In this document: positions 12,925 to 23,000 of the stretch, piece by piece | How positions within the stretch are numbered: the first letter of the stretch is position 1 | Layout of the letters: each line of letters starts with the position of its first letter | Source of the DNA: Apium graveolens | Lineage: Eukaryota > Streptophyta > Magnoliopsida > Apiales > Apiaceae | Assembly: GCF_009905375.1 (NCBI RefSeq) | Contig: NW_027417700.1 | Coordinates: 58,321-122,320 of the forward strand | Direction of reading: 5' to 3' | Length of the DNA: 64,000 bases | Translations under genes and position numbers: made by a program | Notes under the pieces: generated by a model | What the model saw: only the letters and a program-made list of their open reading frames with translations | Told to the model about the DNA's origin: nothing | Databases searched by the model: none

Positions 12925-13112
12925 TCAACGGATGACTTAAAGACCTTCAACGGATGAGAAGCTAAGCTTCAACGGATGTCTCTAAAGCTTCAACGGATAA
13001 AGTCATCAACGGATAACATCCTTCAACGGATGAGTGCATCAACGGATGAAAGCTTCAACGGATAACATCCTTCAACGGATGAGTGCATCAACGGATGAAA
13101 GCTTCAACGGAT
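12925..13112 (+). promoter_or_regulatory. Array of 11 TCAACGGAT motifs upstream of the LTR TATA box
   Basis: Exact copies start at 12925, 12947, 12969, 12990, 13006, 13023, 13039, 13055, 13072, 13088 and 13104, so spacing is about 16-22 bp. Part of the array arose by a 49 bp tandem duplication (13006-13054 and 13055-13103). Each copy contains AACGG, the core of the plant mitosis-specific activator (MSA) element bound by MYB3R proteins, and its complement CCGTTG fits the general MYB core CNGTTR. An enhancer role is inferred. The array sits ~240-430 bp upstream of the TATA box. Confidence 0.6.
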
Positions 13113-13350
13113 GTTCTGATGATTAGCCGTTGATAAGGGGTAGTTGTACCTACAAACAGAGGCACATGGGTTGATAGAGACAACTGAGATGTGGTAGCCG
13201 AATTTCAGGAACAACAGAAAAAGCAGCCGTTCTTCTTTAGTACAAAGATGCAATAGTCAACAAAGTACTGGAGTGAACAGGAAAAGAAGCAAGTGAAGAT
13301 CTTATTTTATTACTGTATTTTATATTGTTCTTCACTTGTACACTTGGTAA

Positions 13351-13358
13351 TATATAAA
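13351..13358 (+). promoter_or_regulatory. LTR TATA box (TATATAAA)
   Basis: This is the only good TATA motif in the LTR, at a position consistent with transcription starting near 13385. It is conserved on the other strand in element D at 57298-57305. Confidence 0.6.
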
Positions 13359-13718
13359 CCAAGGAGAAGCTAGTAATTAGGTGTGAGATTTTCCAGAGCT
13401 GTTTAGAAAAATATTGAGAGAAAATTCATCTAGTTTGTACTAGGATGCAGCTGTGATCAACATTGTTTAATCACAGATTTTCTAAAATACCATCTCTGGT
13501 GGAACAACAAATCCACCAGAAAAGTTTTTAAGGTCTGTTGTGTTCTTTACATTTGTGCTTGAATATATATCTGTCTGTATTAGCTTAAAGCAATTCACAC
13601 ACTTGTTCTTCTTGAACACACAACTTTCATAAACTGCTCAAAACTTGAAAAAGTTTTGAGATTTACATTCAACCCCCCCTTCTGTAAATCTCATTGTTAG
13701 TCCACTAGGAATAACAAT

Positions 13719-13730
13719 TGGTATCAGAGC
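13719..13730 (+). other. Primer binding site, initiator tRNA-Met
   Basis: TGGTATCAGAGC lies two bases after the 5' LTR. It is complementary to the 3' end of plant initiator tRNA-Met and is the usual Copia primer site. Confidence 0.95.
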
Positions 13731-13777
13731 AGGCTCTTGACATACAAAGAGTTTAAAGATCTTGGAATCTAACAAAG

Positions 13778-16194
13778 ATGAGTAAGAAGGATATTGGAGT
13801 AAAGATCCCAGTTCTTGACAAAGACAGTTATCACCATTGGAAGGTGAAAATGCACCTTCATCTACTATCCCAAGATGAAGGTTATGTAAACTGCATTGAG
13901 AATGGTCCTCACATTCCCCACAAAGTAGCAACAGTTGCTACAGCCACAGTTGCTGTTGGTCAATCCATTCCAAAACCTAGAGCAGAATGGACAATGGAAG
14001 ACACAGAAGAAGTACACAAGGATAAGAAGGCTATGAACATTTTGTTTAATGGTCTTAACATGGATATGTTTGATAATGTGATAAATTGCACAACTGCCAA
14101 AGAGGTTTGGGACACAGTTCAACTACTGTGTGAAGGTACAGAACAAGTGAAAGAAAACACAAAATGCAGCTTCTCATTCAACAGTATGAATACTTTCATT
14201 TTGAAGAAAATGAATCTTTAAATGAAACATTCAATAGGTTCCAAAAGCTGTTGAATGGACTGAAGCTGTATGGAAGAGTGTACCAGGTGAAGGATTCAAA
14301 TCTTAAATTTTTAAGATCCTTGCCAAAGGAATGGAAACCCATGACTGTCTCCTTAAGAAACTCTCAAGATTATAAGGACTTCACTCTTGAAAGATTGTAT
14401 GGAATCTTGAAGACTTATGAACTAGAGCTGGAACAGGATGAGGTATTGGAGAAGGGGAGAAAGAAAGGAAGTTCAGTTGCATTGGTAGCTGAAGATGAGA
14501 GGAAATGCAGACAAGAAACTGCGAGATCTACATCAAACTCCAAAGATGGTATAAGAAATCAGGAATCAAGCAAAGGGAAAGAGCAAGTTGCTGAAAATGA
14601 AGACAACTCCAGCCAAGATGACTCAGATGGTATTGATGAGCATCTTGCATTTCTGTCCAGAAGATTTGCAAAGATGGAATTCAAGAAAAACACTAGAGCC
14701 ACTAAACCTCACAAAAACACTGTGGACAAATCCAAGTTCAAGTGTTTCAATTGTGGTATAAGTGGACACTTTGCAGGTGAGTGCAGAAAGCCAACTTCTG
14801 AAAAGAAGAAATTTGAACAAGTAGATTACAAAAAGAAATATTTTGATCTACTCAAGTAAAAGGAGAGGGCTTTCATTACTCAAGAAAGGGACTGGGCAGC
14901 TAATGGAGATGAAGAGGATGAAGATGTGGAGTATGTCAACCTTGCTCTCATGGCTGATTCTGAAGAAAATGAAGTTAGTTCATCAAGCAATCAGGTAATC
15001 ACTACTGACTTAACACAGCTTACTAAAGAAGAGTGCAATGATGCTTTTAATGACATGTCTACTGAATTGTATCATTTGCGTGTGTCTCTTAAATCTCTTG
15101 CTAAAGAAAATAGTAGGATTAGAGAGAACAATCTGTTTTTAAGTAATAGAAATACTTTGTTAGAAGATAAGATGATTGACCTAGAGAAAACAAAGTTGCA
15201 TTGTATATCTGTTGAAAATGGACTAGCTGAATCTGTTAAGAAAGTAGAAATACTTTCCAATCAATTAGAGAAAGAGCAAGAGGTGATTAAAGCCTGGAAG
15301 ACATCTAGGGATGTAAGTGCTCAAATTGCTAAGGTCCAAGGAATTGAATCATTCTGTGAAACTGCCTGGGATAAAAATAAAAAGAAACTGGAATTAATTG
15401 ATGGGCTGTCAACGGATGTGGAATCAACGGATGATGAAAGTTATCCGTTGAAGGAAGAAAAGGAGCATCCGTTGAAGGTTCCTCAATCAAAACAGGCAGA
15501 TGTTTCTAAAAGAGAGAATCTAAAGAAACTCAACAAAAAGTTTGGTTCAACTTCAAAGAACTTTGTCAAAGAAGAAGCAAGCACATCCAAAGATGTCAGT
15601 AAGGTGAATGTAGGGCACATGACCTTAGAACAGTTAAATAATAGGCTCAAGATGGTTGAGGATAAAAAGGAATCTAAAAGAAAATCCAACAGAAATGGGA
15701 AGGTAGGAGTTAATAAACACAACAATTACACACCTGATAGGTATGCTCCTAGAAAAAGCTGTGTGCATTGTAGTAGTGTTAATCATCTATCTGCTAATTG
15801 TAAATCCATTAAGAAGACTCCCATAACTGTACCCTCTTCTATGCCTAATATGTCTGCATCACCTCTGCATGCTATGCCTGTTATGTCTCAACAAAATCCT
15901 TATGCACATTTTGTAAACATGCCATATTTTAACAATCCTTATCTTGCTGCATTTAGTATGCCTCAAATGCCATACAATATGCCCATGTGGAATAACATGT
16001 TTGCACAATCAATGCCTAATAATTTTACAAATGTGCTAAATGATTCTGTGACTAACCCTACACCTCAACCAACTACATCTAAGACCAAGGTTGACTCAAA
16101 CTTACCTAAGTCTAAAGATGCAGGAGGAATGAAGTCTAGGAGAAAGGCTAACAAGAATGGACCCAAGGAAACTTGGGTACCAAAATCAAATTGA
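13778..16194 (+). pseudogene. Element B gag, broken by a frameshift and a stop
   Basis: Gag packages the element RNA. It starts at ATG 13778 with MSKKDIGVKIPVLDKDSYHHW, the DUF4219/UBN2-type N-terminus of Copia gag. After ~128 codons the frame changes near 14152-14160, where an extra dinucleotide in 'aaaacacaaaatg' looks like the lesion. The next frame runs from about 14164 through the UBN2 region (LKFLRSLPKEWKPMTVSLRN) and a CCHC knuckle CFNCGISGHFAGEC (14743-14784) to TAA at 14857-14859. The same frame then continues to 16194 with a coiled-coil segment (~15040-15300), a lysine-rich stretch, a second CCHC-like motif CVHCSSVNHLSANC (15760-15801) and a Met/Pro/Asn-rich tail. Four TCAACGGAT motifs lie in the coding sequence (15409-15475). 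Restored length would be about 800 residues, as expected for this lineage. Confidence 0.85.
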
Positions 16195-16207
16195 TTGATT
16201 TTATGGT

Positions 16208-19200
16208 GTGCAGGGAAATGGAAGAAATCTATGGTACTTGGACAGTGGTTGTTCAAGACACATGACAGGAGATTTCTCCCTGCTCACAGAGTTCAAGGAG
16301 AGAGCTGGCCCTAGCATAACCTTTGGAGATGACAGCAAAGGGTTTACTATGGGATATGGCTTGATTTCAACAAGGAATGTCATCATTAATGAAGTTGCAT
16401 TAGTTGATGGTCTCAAGCACAATTTACTGAGCATCAGTCAACTATGTGATAGAGGGAATACAGTTTCCTTCAATTCTGAAGCCTGTGTTGTCACTAGTAA
16501 GAAAGACAACAAAGTGGTTCTAACTGGAGTTAGAAAAGGAAATGTGTACATAGCTGACTTCAACTCTACAGATGCAGAATCCATTACTTGTCTCTTCAGC
16601 AAAGCAAGCACAGTTGAAAGTTGGCTATGGAACAAGAAGCTATCTCACTTGAATTTCAAGACAATGAATGATCTAGTCAAAAAGGACTTAGTTAGAGGAA
16701 TCCCTCTAGTTGAATTCTCAAGGGATGGTTTGTGTGATGCTTGTCAGAAAGGCAAACAAAGGAAAGCATCATTCAAAAAGAAGCTTGAAACAACAATTGA
16801 TGAACCATTACAGCTGCTACATATGGATTTGTTTGGACCAGTCAATGTATTGTCTATTGCAAGAAAAAGATATTGCTTAGTGATTGTAGATGATTTCTCA
16901 AAGTTCTCATGGGTCTATTTTCTTGGATCAAAGGATGAAGCAAGTGAAATCATTATCAATCACATCAGGCAAGTCAACAATCATCCTGACTTGAAGGTTA
17001 GAAATATCAGGAGTGACAATGGAACTGAGTTCAAGAATTTGACATTAAGGCTGTTCTGTGAAGAAAATGGAATCATGCATGAGTTCTCAGCTCCAAGAAC
17101 ACCTCAGCAAAATGGGGTTGTTGAAAGAAAGAACAGATCTTTAATTGAAGCTGCCAGAACAATGCTTGAAGAATCAAAGTTACCAACATATTTCTGGGCT
17201 GAAGCTGTTAATTGTGCCTGCTTCACTCAGAATATTTCTTTGATCAATCAAGCTAAAGGCATGACTCCTTATCAGTTGTTCAAGAGAAGAAAACCAACTC
17301 TAAACTTTCTTCATGTCTTTGGATGTAAATGCTTTATACTGAGGAATCAATCTGACCATAAAGGGAAGTTTGATGCAAAGGCTGATGAAGGGATATTTGT
17401 TGGTTACTCAGCTGGAAAATCTTATAGGGTCTACAATCTAAGAACCAACATTGTTATGGAATCTGTGCATGTTGTGTTTGATGATAAAAAGATTGATGGA
17501 CTAACAGATGAGGGACATAATGAGAGACTCAAATTTGACAACATTGAGATATATTGTGATGATAGTGAAGAGGAGACTGATGGAGATGACACTTCAAAAG
17601 GGATTCAAAACATGCCCTTGGATAATGCACAAAATACTGCATCCGTTGATAGAGGCAATGCAGTATCCGTTGAAAGACATAGTGCATCATCCGTTGAAGT
17701 ACAAAATGAAGCATCCGTTGATCATAGTTCATCAACGGATAATCGATTTACATCATCAGTTGATAGAACTCCAAGTTCCCTGCAAAGGACCAACAACTCA
17801 GGGGGAGTTTCAACTAGTCAACACTCTGTCTCACATCATGACAATACTGAGGCCACCTCATCTAGAGCACATCTTCCACCACAAAGGAAATGGACCAAGA
17901 ATCATCCCTTTGAACTGATCATTGGTGATGCATCATCTAAAGTGCAAACAAGAAAAGCCACTCAAGATGAATGTCTGTATAGTAGTTTTCTGTCTCAGGA
18001 GGAACCTAAGAAAGTGGAAGAAGCTCTATTGGATCCAGATTGGATATTAGCTATGCAGGAAGAGCTGAACCAATTTGAGAGAAACCAAGTATGGAAGCTG
18101 GTACCCAAACCAAAGAACAAGAGTCCTATTGACACAAAGTGGGTATTCAGAAACAAGATGGATGAAAATGGCATTATCATAAGGAATAAAGCCAGACTGG
18201 TTGCTAAAGGCTATTCTCAGCAAGAGGGAATAGATTTTGATGAAACATATGCTCCTGTTGCAAGACTTGAAGCCATCAGAATATTTCTAGCCCATGCAGC
18301 CCATGCCAATTTCAAAGTCTATCAAATGGATGTCAAGAGTGCATTTCTAAATGGGAAATTAGAGGAAGAAGTCTATGTAAGTCAACCTCCAGGATTTGAA
18401 GATCCAAATTTTCCAGACTATGTGTATTATCTGTTGAAAGCACTCTATGGACTGAAGCAAGCACCTAGAGCCTGGTATGAAACCTTATCAAAATTTATTT
18501 TGGAGAATCACTTCACTAGAGGTACTGTTGATAAAACTCTCTTCTTTAGGGATGTTAATGGCTCTAGTATACTTGTTCAAATTTATGTAGATGACATAAT
18601 ATTTGGCTCTATAGATGATAAACTTTGCAAAAAGTTTGCTAAGCTAATGCAAAGTAATTATGAAATGAGCCTAATGGGAGAACTAACCTATTTTCTTGGT
18701 TTACAAGTTAAACAAGTTAGTGATGGAATTTTCATTAGTCAGACTAAATATATTTATGATCTTTTAAAGAAGTTTGACTTAATGGAATGTTCATCTGCAA
18801 AAACTCCCATGGCCACTGCCACCAAACTTGAATTAAATAAGACTGAAAGGTCTGTGGATATTACAAGTTATAGAGGCATGGTTGGTTCACTTTTATATTT
18901 AACTGCTAGCAGACCAGATATAATGTTTGCTACATGTCTATGTGCTAGATTCCAAGCTGATCCTAGGGAGTCTCACTTAATTGCTATCAAAAGGATTTTC
19001 AGATATCTCAAGGGTACACCAAATTTAGGTATTTGGTATCCTAGAGAACCTGGCTTTGATCTAATTGGTTATTCAGATGCAGACTATGCAGGTTGCAAAA
19101 TAGATAGGAAAAGTACAACAGGCTCCTGCCAATTCCTGGGAAACAAGCTTGTATCATGGTTTAGCAAAAAGCAAAATTCAGTCTCTACTTCTACAGCTGA

Positions 19201-19528
19201 GGCTGAATACATTGCTGCTGGAAGTTGCTGTTCTCAAGTGTTATGGATGAGGAACCAACTCCTTGACTATGGACTTCATGTTGATAGAATTCCTATCTTT
19301 TGTGACAACACAAGTGCCATAGCCATAACAGAGAATCCTGTGCAGCACTCAAGGACCAAGCACATTGATATCAAGTACCACTTCATTAGGGAGCATGTCA
19401 TGAATGGTACAGTGGAACTACATTTTGTTCCAAGTGAACAACAAATTGCTGACATATTTACCAAGCCACTTGATGAATCAACATTCACAAGATTGGTAAG
19501 TGAGCTAGGTATGCTTAATTACTCTTAA
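16208..19528 (+). CDS. Element B pol: protease, integrase, reverse transcriptase, RNase H
   Basis: The reading is uninterrupted for 1,106 codons. Domains in order: aspartic protease with [12 protein letters not shown] (residues ~11-22); gag-pre-integrase zinc region with HLNFKTM and CDACQKGKQ (~145-185); integrase core with [15 protein letters not shown] and GVVERKN (~205, 267, 304); a low-complexity linker (~430-590); RT from TKWVFRNKM (~643) with catalytic YVDDIIFG (~793); RNase H with DADYAG, STAEAEY and CDNTSA (~955-1040) and the tail ADIFTKPL. All catalytic residues I can locate are present. The first codon is taken as GTG 16208 because no ATG lies in frame before the protease. Gag ends at 16194 in another frame and an in-frame TGA is at 16196-16198, so pol needs recoding, reinitiation or splicing. 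Five TCAACGGAT motifs (17641-17740) lie in the integrase-RT linker. Confidence 0.93.
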   Translation: MQGNGRNLWYLDSGCSRHMTGDFSLLTEFKERAGPSITFGDDSKGFTMGYGLISTRNVIINEVALVDGLKHNLLSISQLCDRGNTVSFNSEACVVTSKKDNKVVLTGVRKGNVYIADFNSTDAESITCLFSKASTVESWLWNKKLSHLNFKTMNDLVKKDLVRGIPLVEFSRDGLCDACQKGKQRKASFKKKLETTIDEPLQLLHMDLFGPVNVLSIARKRYCLVIVDDFSKFSWVYFLGSKDEASEIIINHIRQVNNHPDLKVRNIRSDNGTEFKNLTLRLFCEENGIMHEFSAPRTPQQNGVVERKNRSLIEAARTMLEESKLPTYFWAEAVNCACFTQNISLINQAKGMTPYQLFKRRKPTLNFLHVFGCKCFILRNQSDHKGKFDAKADEGIFVGYSAGKSYRVYNLRTNIVMESVHVVFDDKKIDGLTDEGHNERLKFDNIEIYCDDSEEETDGDDTSKGIQNMPLDNAQNTASVDRGNAVSVERHSASSVEVQNEASVDHSSSTDNRFTSSVDRTPSSLQRTNNSGGVSTSQHSVSHHDNTEATSSRAHLPPQRKWTKNHPFELIIGDASSKVQTRKATQDECLYSSFLSQEEPKKVEEALLDPDWILAMQEELNQFERNQVWKLVPKPKNKSPIDTKWVFRNKMDENGIIIRNKARLVAKGYSQQEGIDFDETYAPVARLEAIRIFLAHAAHANFKVYQMDVKSAFLNGKLEEEVYVSQPPGFEDPNFPDYVYYLLKALYGLKQAPRAWYETLSKFILENHFTRGTVDKTLFFRDVNGSSILVQIYVDDIIFGSIDDKLCKKFAKLMQSNYEMSLMGELTYFLGLQVKQVSDGIFISQTKYIYDLLKKFDLMECSSAKTPMATATKLELNKTERSVDITSYRGMVGSLLYLTASRPDIMFATCLCARFQADPRESHLIAIKRIFRYLKGTPNLGIWYPREPGFDLIGYSDADYAGCKIDRKSTTGSCQFLGNKLVSWFSKKQNSVSTSTAEAEYIAAGSCCSQVLWMRNQLLDYGLHVDRIPIFCDNTSAIAITENPVQHSRTKHIDIKYHFIREHVMNGTVELHFVPSEQQIADIFTKPLDESTFTRLVSELGMLNYS

Positions 19529-20088
19529 AATTCATGTCTTTATTGCAATTTGAATTGAAGCCTGAAATATATTAGTTGCTAAGAACAAATTTGACTTTTA
19601 ACATAGTTTATTCCATCAACGGATGTTCCCTATCCGTTGAAAGTCAAAATTGCTCTATCAACGGATAGTCATTATCCGTTGAAAGACAAATACATTTCTG
19701 GAATTTTTATCCGTCAACGGATAAAACTGAAGTACCTTTCAACGGATGACAATTTGCCTTATCCGTTGAAATGTCACATCAATCGATTCAGGTGTTTAAC
19801 AGCCGTTGATTCTATTCTCTTAACCGTTGATACTCATACATACATCTGTATGTATTGGTTTTAAAGGTAGTTTTTAGAATACTTACAGTTTATTCTTAAA
19901 CGGCTGAAATTCACTAACGCATATTTATTGATAAATCTTTCTTTTATATTTTTGTTTATTAATTTGAGAAAGCATATAAGTCCTTCTGATTGTTCATTTT
20001 TACTTTACGCTTTCTTGAAATTTCAAGCATTTACCATTTTCTCTCTGCAAAAACTTCAAGTTATTCTCTGCAATTTCTACTCACAACA
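19529..20088 (+). other. Inter-ORF spacer with TCAACGGAT hairpins
   Basis: Between pol and the extra ORF there is no coding sequence. Seven exact motif copies alternate in orientation: 19616, 19632 (inverted), 19658, 19674 (inverted), 19714, 19739 and 19761 (inverted). Pairs 19616/19632 and 19658/19674 form perfect inverted repeats with 7-base loops. 19739/19761 forms another with a longer loop, and the 19714 copy sits in a near-palindrome (TTTTATCCGTCAACGG…). Degenerate copies follow at ~19801 and ~19823. The same hairpins are conserved in element D (63122-63188). Confidence 0.85.
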
Positions 20089-23000
20089 ATGGCACCAGTC
20101 GTGAAGATTATGTCTCAATCTGGGTTCATCTATGAAAAGAACAATTTCATAGCTTTGGTAGAAAAGAATGAAGCCCACTCAGACTATCACAAAATGATGG
20201 ACTTCATCAAAAACTGTAAACTTAGCTATGCAATGCTGGAAGCCCCAACAATTTTCTGTGAAGTAGTTGAGGAGATTTGGACAACTGCTGAGTTCAACTC
20301 CATGGATATGACTATCTCCTTCACTCTCAAAGGTAAAACTCACTGTATTAACTGTGATGATTTACAAGCATGTTTTAAATTGCCTGAGAACAATGCCATG
20401 ACACCACACACTGACAGTGATGTATCCAGCATGTTAGATTCCATAGGTTATTCTCTTAACTCTGCTAATTTAGGGAGTATTAGAAGAAAAGGCCTTAGGA
20501 AAGAATGGAGTTTCCTTGGGGATGCCTTTATAAAGGTTTTCTCTGGGAAAATTAGTAATTTTGATGCCATAACTTCATCTCTGGTTAATATGCTCTACAT
20601 GCTTGTTTCTGATAGGTATTTTAACTTTAGCAACTATGTGATGCTAGAATTAGGTACTAGATTAGGTAACAAAGCTAATAGACCTAATAACATCTATTAT
20701 GCTAGATTCTTTATGTTATTGGCTAACCATGTTGCTGAAGGTTTAGTCATAATCAATGAGAATAATAAACTCAAGTGCTGGGCACAAGAGAAAAGAGTTC
20801 TTGCAGACTTGATGAGAATGGATCTTAACAGCAGTGTGCCATTGGTATATTTACCAATCATGAATGCACCTCAGGTAGGTGAGGTAATTGCTTCTACAAC
20901 TCCTACTTCTTCCAACCCCTCTATTTCTTTATCTTCTAGTGTGGCCATGAAATTTGTGATGCCCCAACAGATTTCTACCAAGGTCACCAAAACTAAACTT
21001 TCAAAATCAAAGACAAAGAAATCCACCTCTGTTGTTTCTCAAAAGACAACAGTTGTAACACCAACTATTAACCCTGAGGTGAGTGAACAGGGTGTGAGTG
21101 GTGAGGGGAGGGGTGAACATCAAAGAAACCCCCAGGATAAGGAAGGAAAGTTGAGTGCTTCCCAAGCTAGCCAAGCCACAGTTTCTCAAAAAGCTGTGGT
21201 GGTTGAAAAGGTATCTAGCACATCCCTAGTAGCATCCTCCCAAAAGGATGTTACTATTGAAAATAGTTCCAAACCAGGAACACAGAACAAACGAGGGAGG
21301 GACACTAAAGCCAAACACTCACCAACAAAAGCCTTTATTAGAAGAAAGAAGGCTAGAACCCAATCTTCTACACAGGGTGCACACACTGCACAGATACATC
21401 CATCTGTATCTATGCCTTCTCAAACTCAGTTTGATGTGACTCCAATAAATGTGGAGTCACAGCCCCATTCTCTCACAATAATCACACATCAATCACCAAA
21501 CACTTCATCACCATCTCTGGATGTGGATATGTTATTCCCATCAATTCCTGATTCTCCCTCTTTACAACTCAGGGAGAAGCCCCACTCAAATACAGGTGAT
21601 CATCATCTCTTAGATGATTTGTTGGATCACCCGCAAATTCTTTCAGATATAATTGAGGGATCTGTGTCACCACATCTCAAATCAATCTACACAGATTCAA
21701 CAGTTATATCACTTTCAATTTCAACTTCTTTTCCTTCTTCAACGGATATCACTCATCCGTTGACAAGTGGTTGTTCTTCAACGGATAAGCTTAACAGCAG
21801 TTATCCGTTGATAACATCAGTTTCACCTTCAACGGATATTCCACATCCGTTGACAGTCTCTACACAAATAACTGAATTAATCCCAAGTGTAGAAGACATG
21901 AATACTGTGCAATCACTCTTAGGATTGAGGGAAGGGAGTGACAATTTGAGTGAGAGGCTGGGTTGCTCCCAGGCAAAAGGAGAGATTGAGAGCTCAAAAA
22001 TGCATGCTATTTCTTCCAACATGGCAAAAGTAAGTGAGTGGAGTACCACCTTAGTAGGTGAAGGTGAGGGAGTGAGTTGTGTGAGCCAGGGGGAGCCCCT
22101 GATGCAAGAACATAGAGAAAAAGAGAGAAAAGCAGGTACAGTAGATACAAGGGTGGAACCAGCCATTGCTAATGAGTCAATGATTGTGGATGATGCTGAA
22201 AAGGAAAGACAATTTCAGCAACATTACAAAGCTGTAATTGATAACATTTCCTTGGATGCTGACACTTTTACTCATCCTGTGACAGCCTATCAACTGTTGG
22301 CTGCTCAGGGCAATGAGAAGGCAGAAAGGTCACTACATCTAGTGCACACAACAGAATCTCTTCAAAGGGATAAAGCTGCCATTAACAAAATGCCTTCTAC
22401 AGCTGGTGAGCCATCTGAGGAATTTGGAGCAAATTCTGATGATGATGACTCTATTTCTTTTGATGGAAGCATGAACTTAGGGGGAGATGAAGGCCCTAGT
22501 TCAATTCCAAATCTACCTGAATGGGCCTTGACTAAGGAGTATAGATCAGGGGAATTCAATGTCTCTTTAGTCAAACAAATCAACACTATTCAACAGGCCA
22601 TTCAGAATACTTCACATGCAAGTATCAAGGCTATCCTTCAAGCTCACCTGGACTCACTGCATCTCATGAAGCTGCAGCAAGTGAAGCAGAATCTGAGTAT
22701 GGATGATCTCAGGAAGGATATTGCTGACTTGAAAACCTATACTTCAGAAAAATTGGATTCAGTCATGCCCTATGGTACATTGCAGGACTTGGTTTTGAGA
22801 TTGAAGAAAGAATCTGTTACTGAAAAACGGTTGGCCAAGTTAGAAGACAGAGTTCAAGTTATTGAAGATTCTGTGGCCACCATTCTTCACAATCAACAAT
22901 CTCAAACCAGTCTCCTAATGCAGCTGGCAAAAGCACAAGGCTTGACCCCTCTCCTTGATGATAACAAAAAGGGGGAGAGTAAAAGGGAAGGGGAAGGAGA

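Larger units (their letters stand above)
12637..13716 (+). repeat. Element B 5' LTR
   Basis: It is 1080 bp with TG...CA ends. It holds 13 exact copies of TCAACGGAT (12 forward, 1 inverted at 12736-12744), 11 of them within 12925-13112. A TATA box follows at 13351-13358 (TATATAAA), and the R/U5 part ends with a C-run at 13671-13680. Confidence 0.95.

Noticed and set aside
12925..13112. Regular repeats with spacers resembling a CRISPR array
   Set aside because: Units are only 9 bp, spacers are 7-13 bp, orientation varies elsewhere, and the context is a plant retrotransposon LTR.
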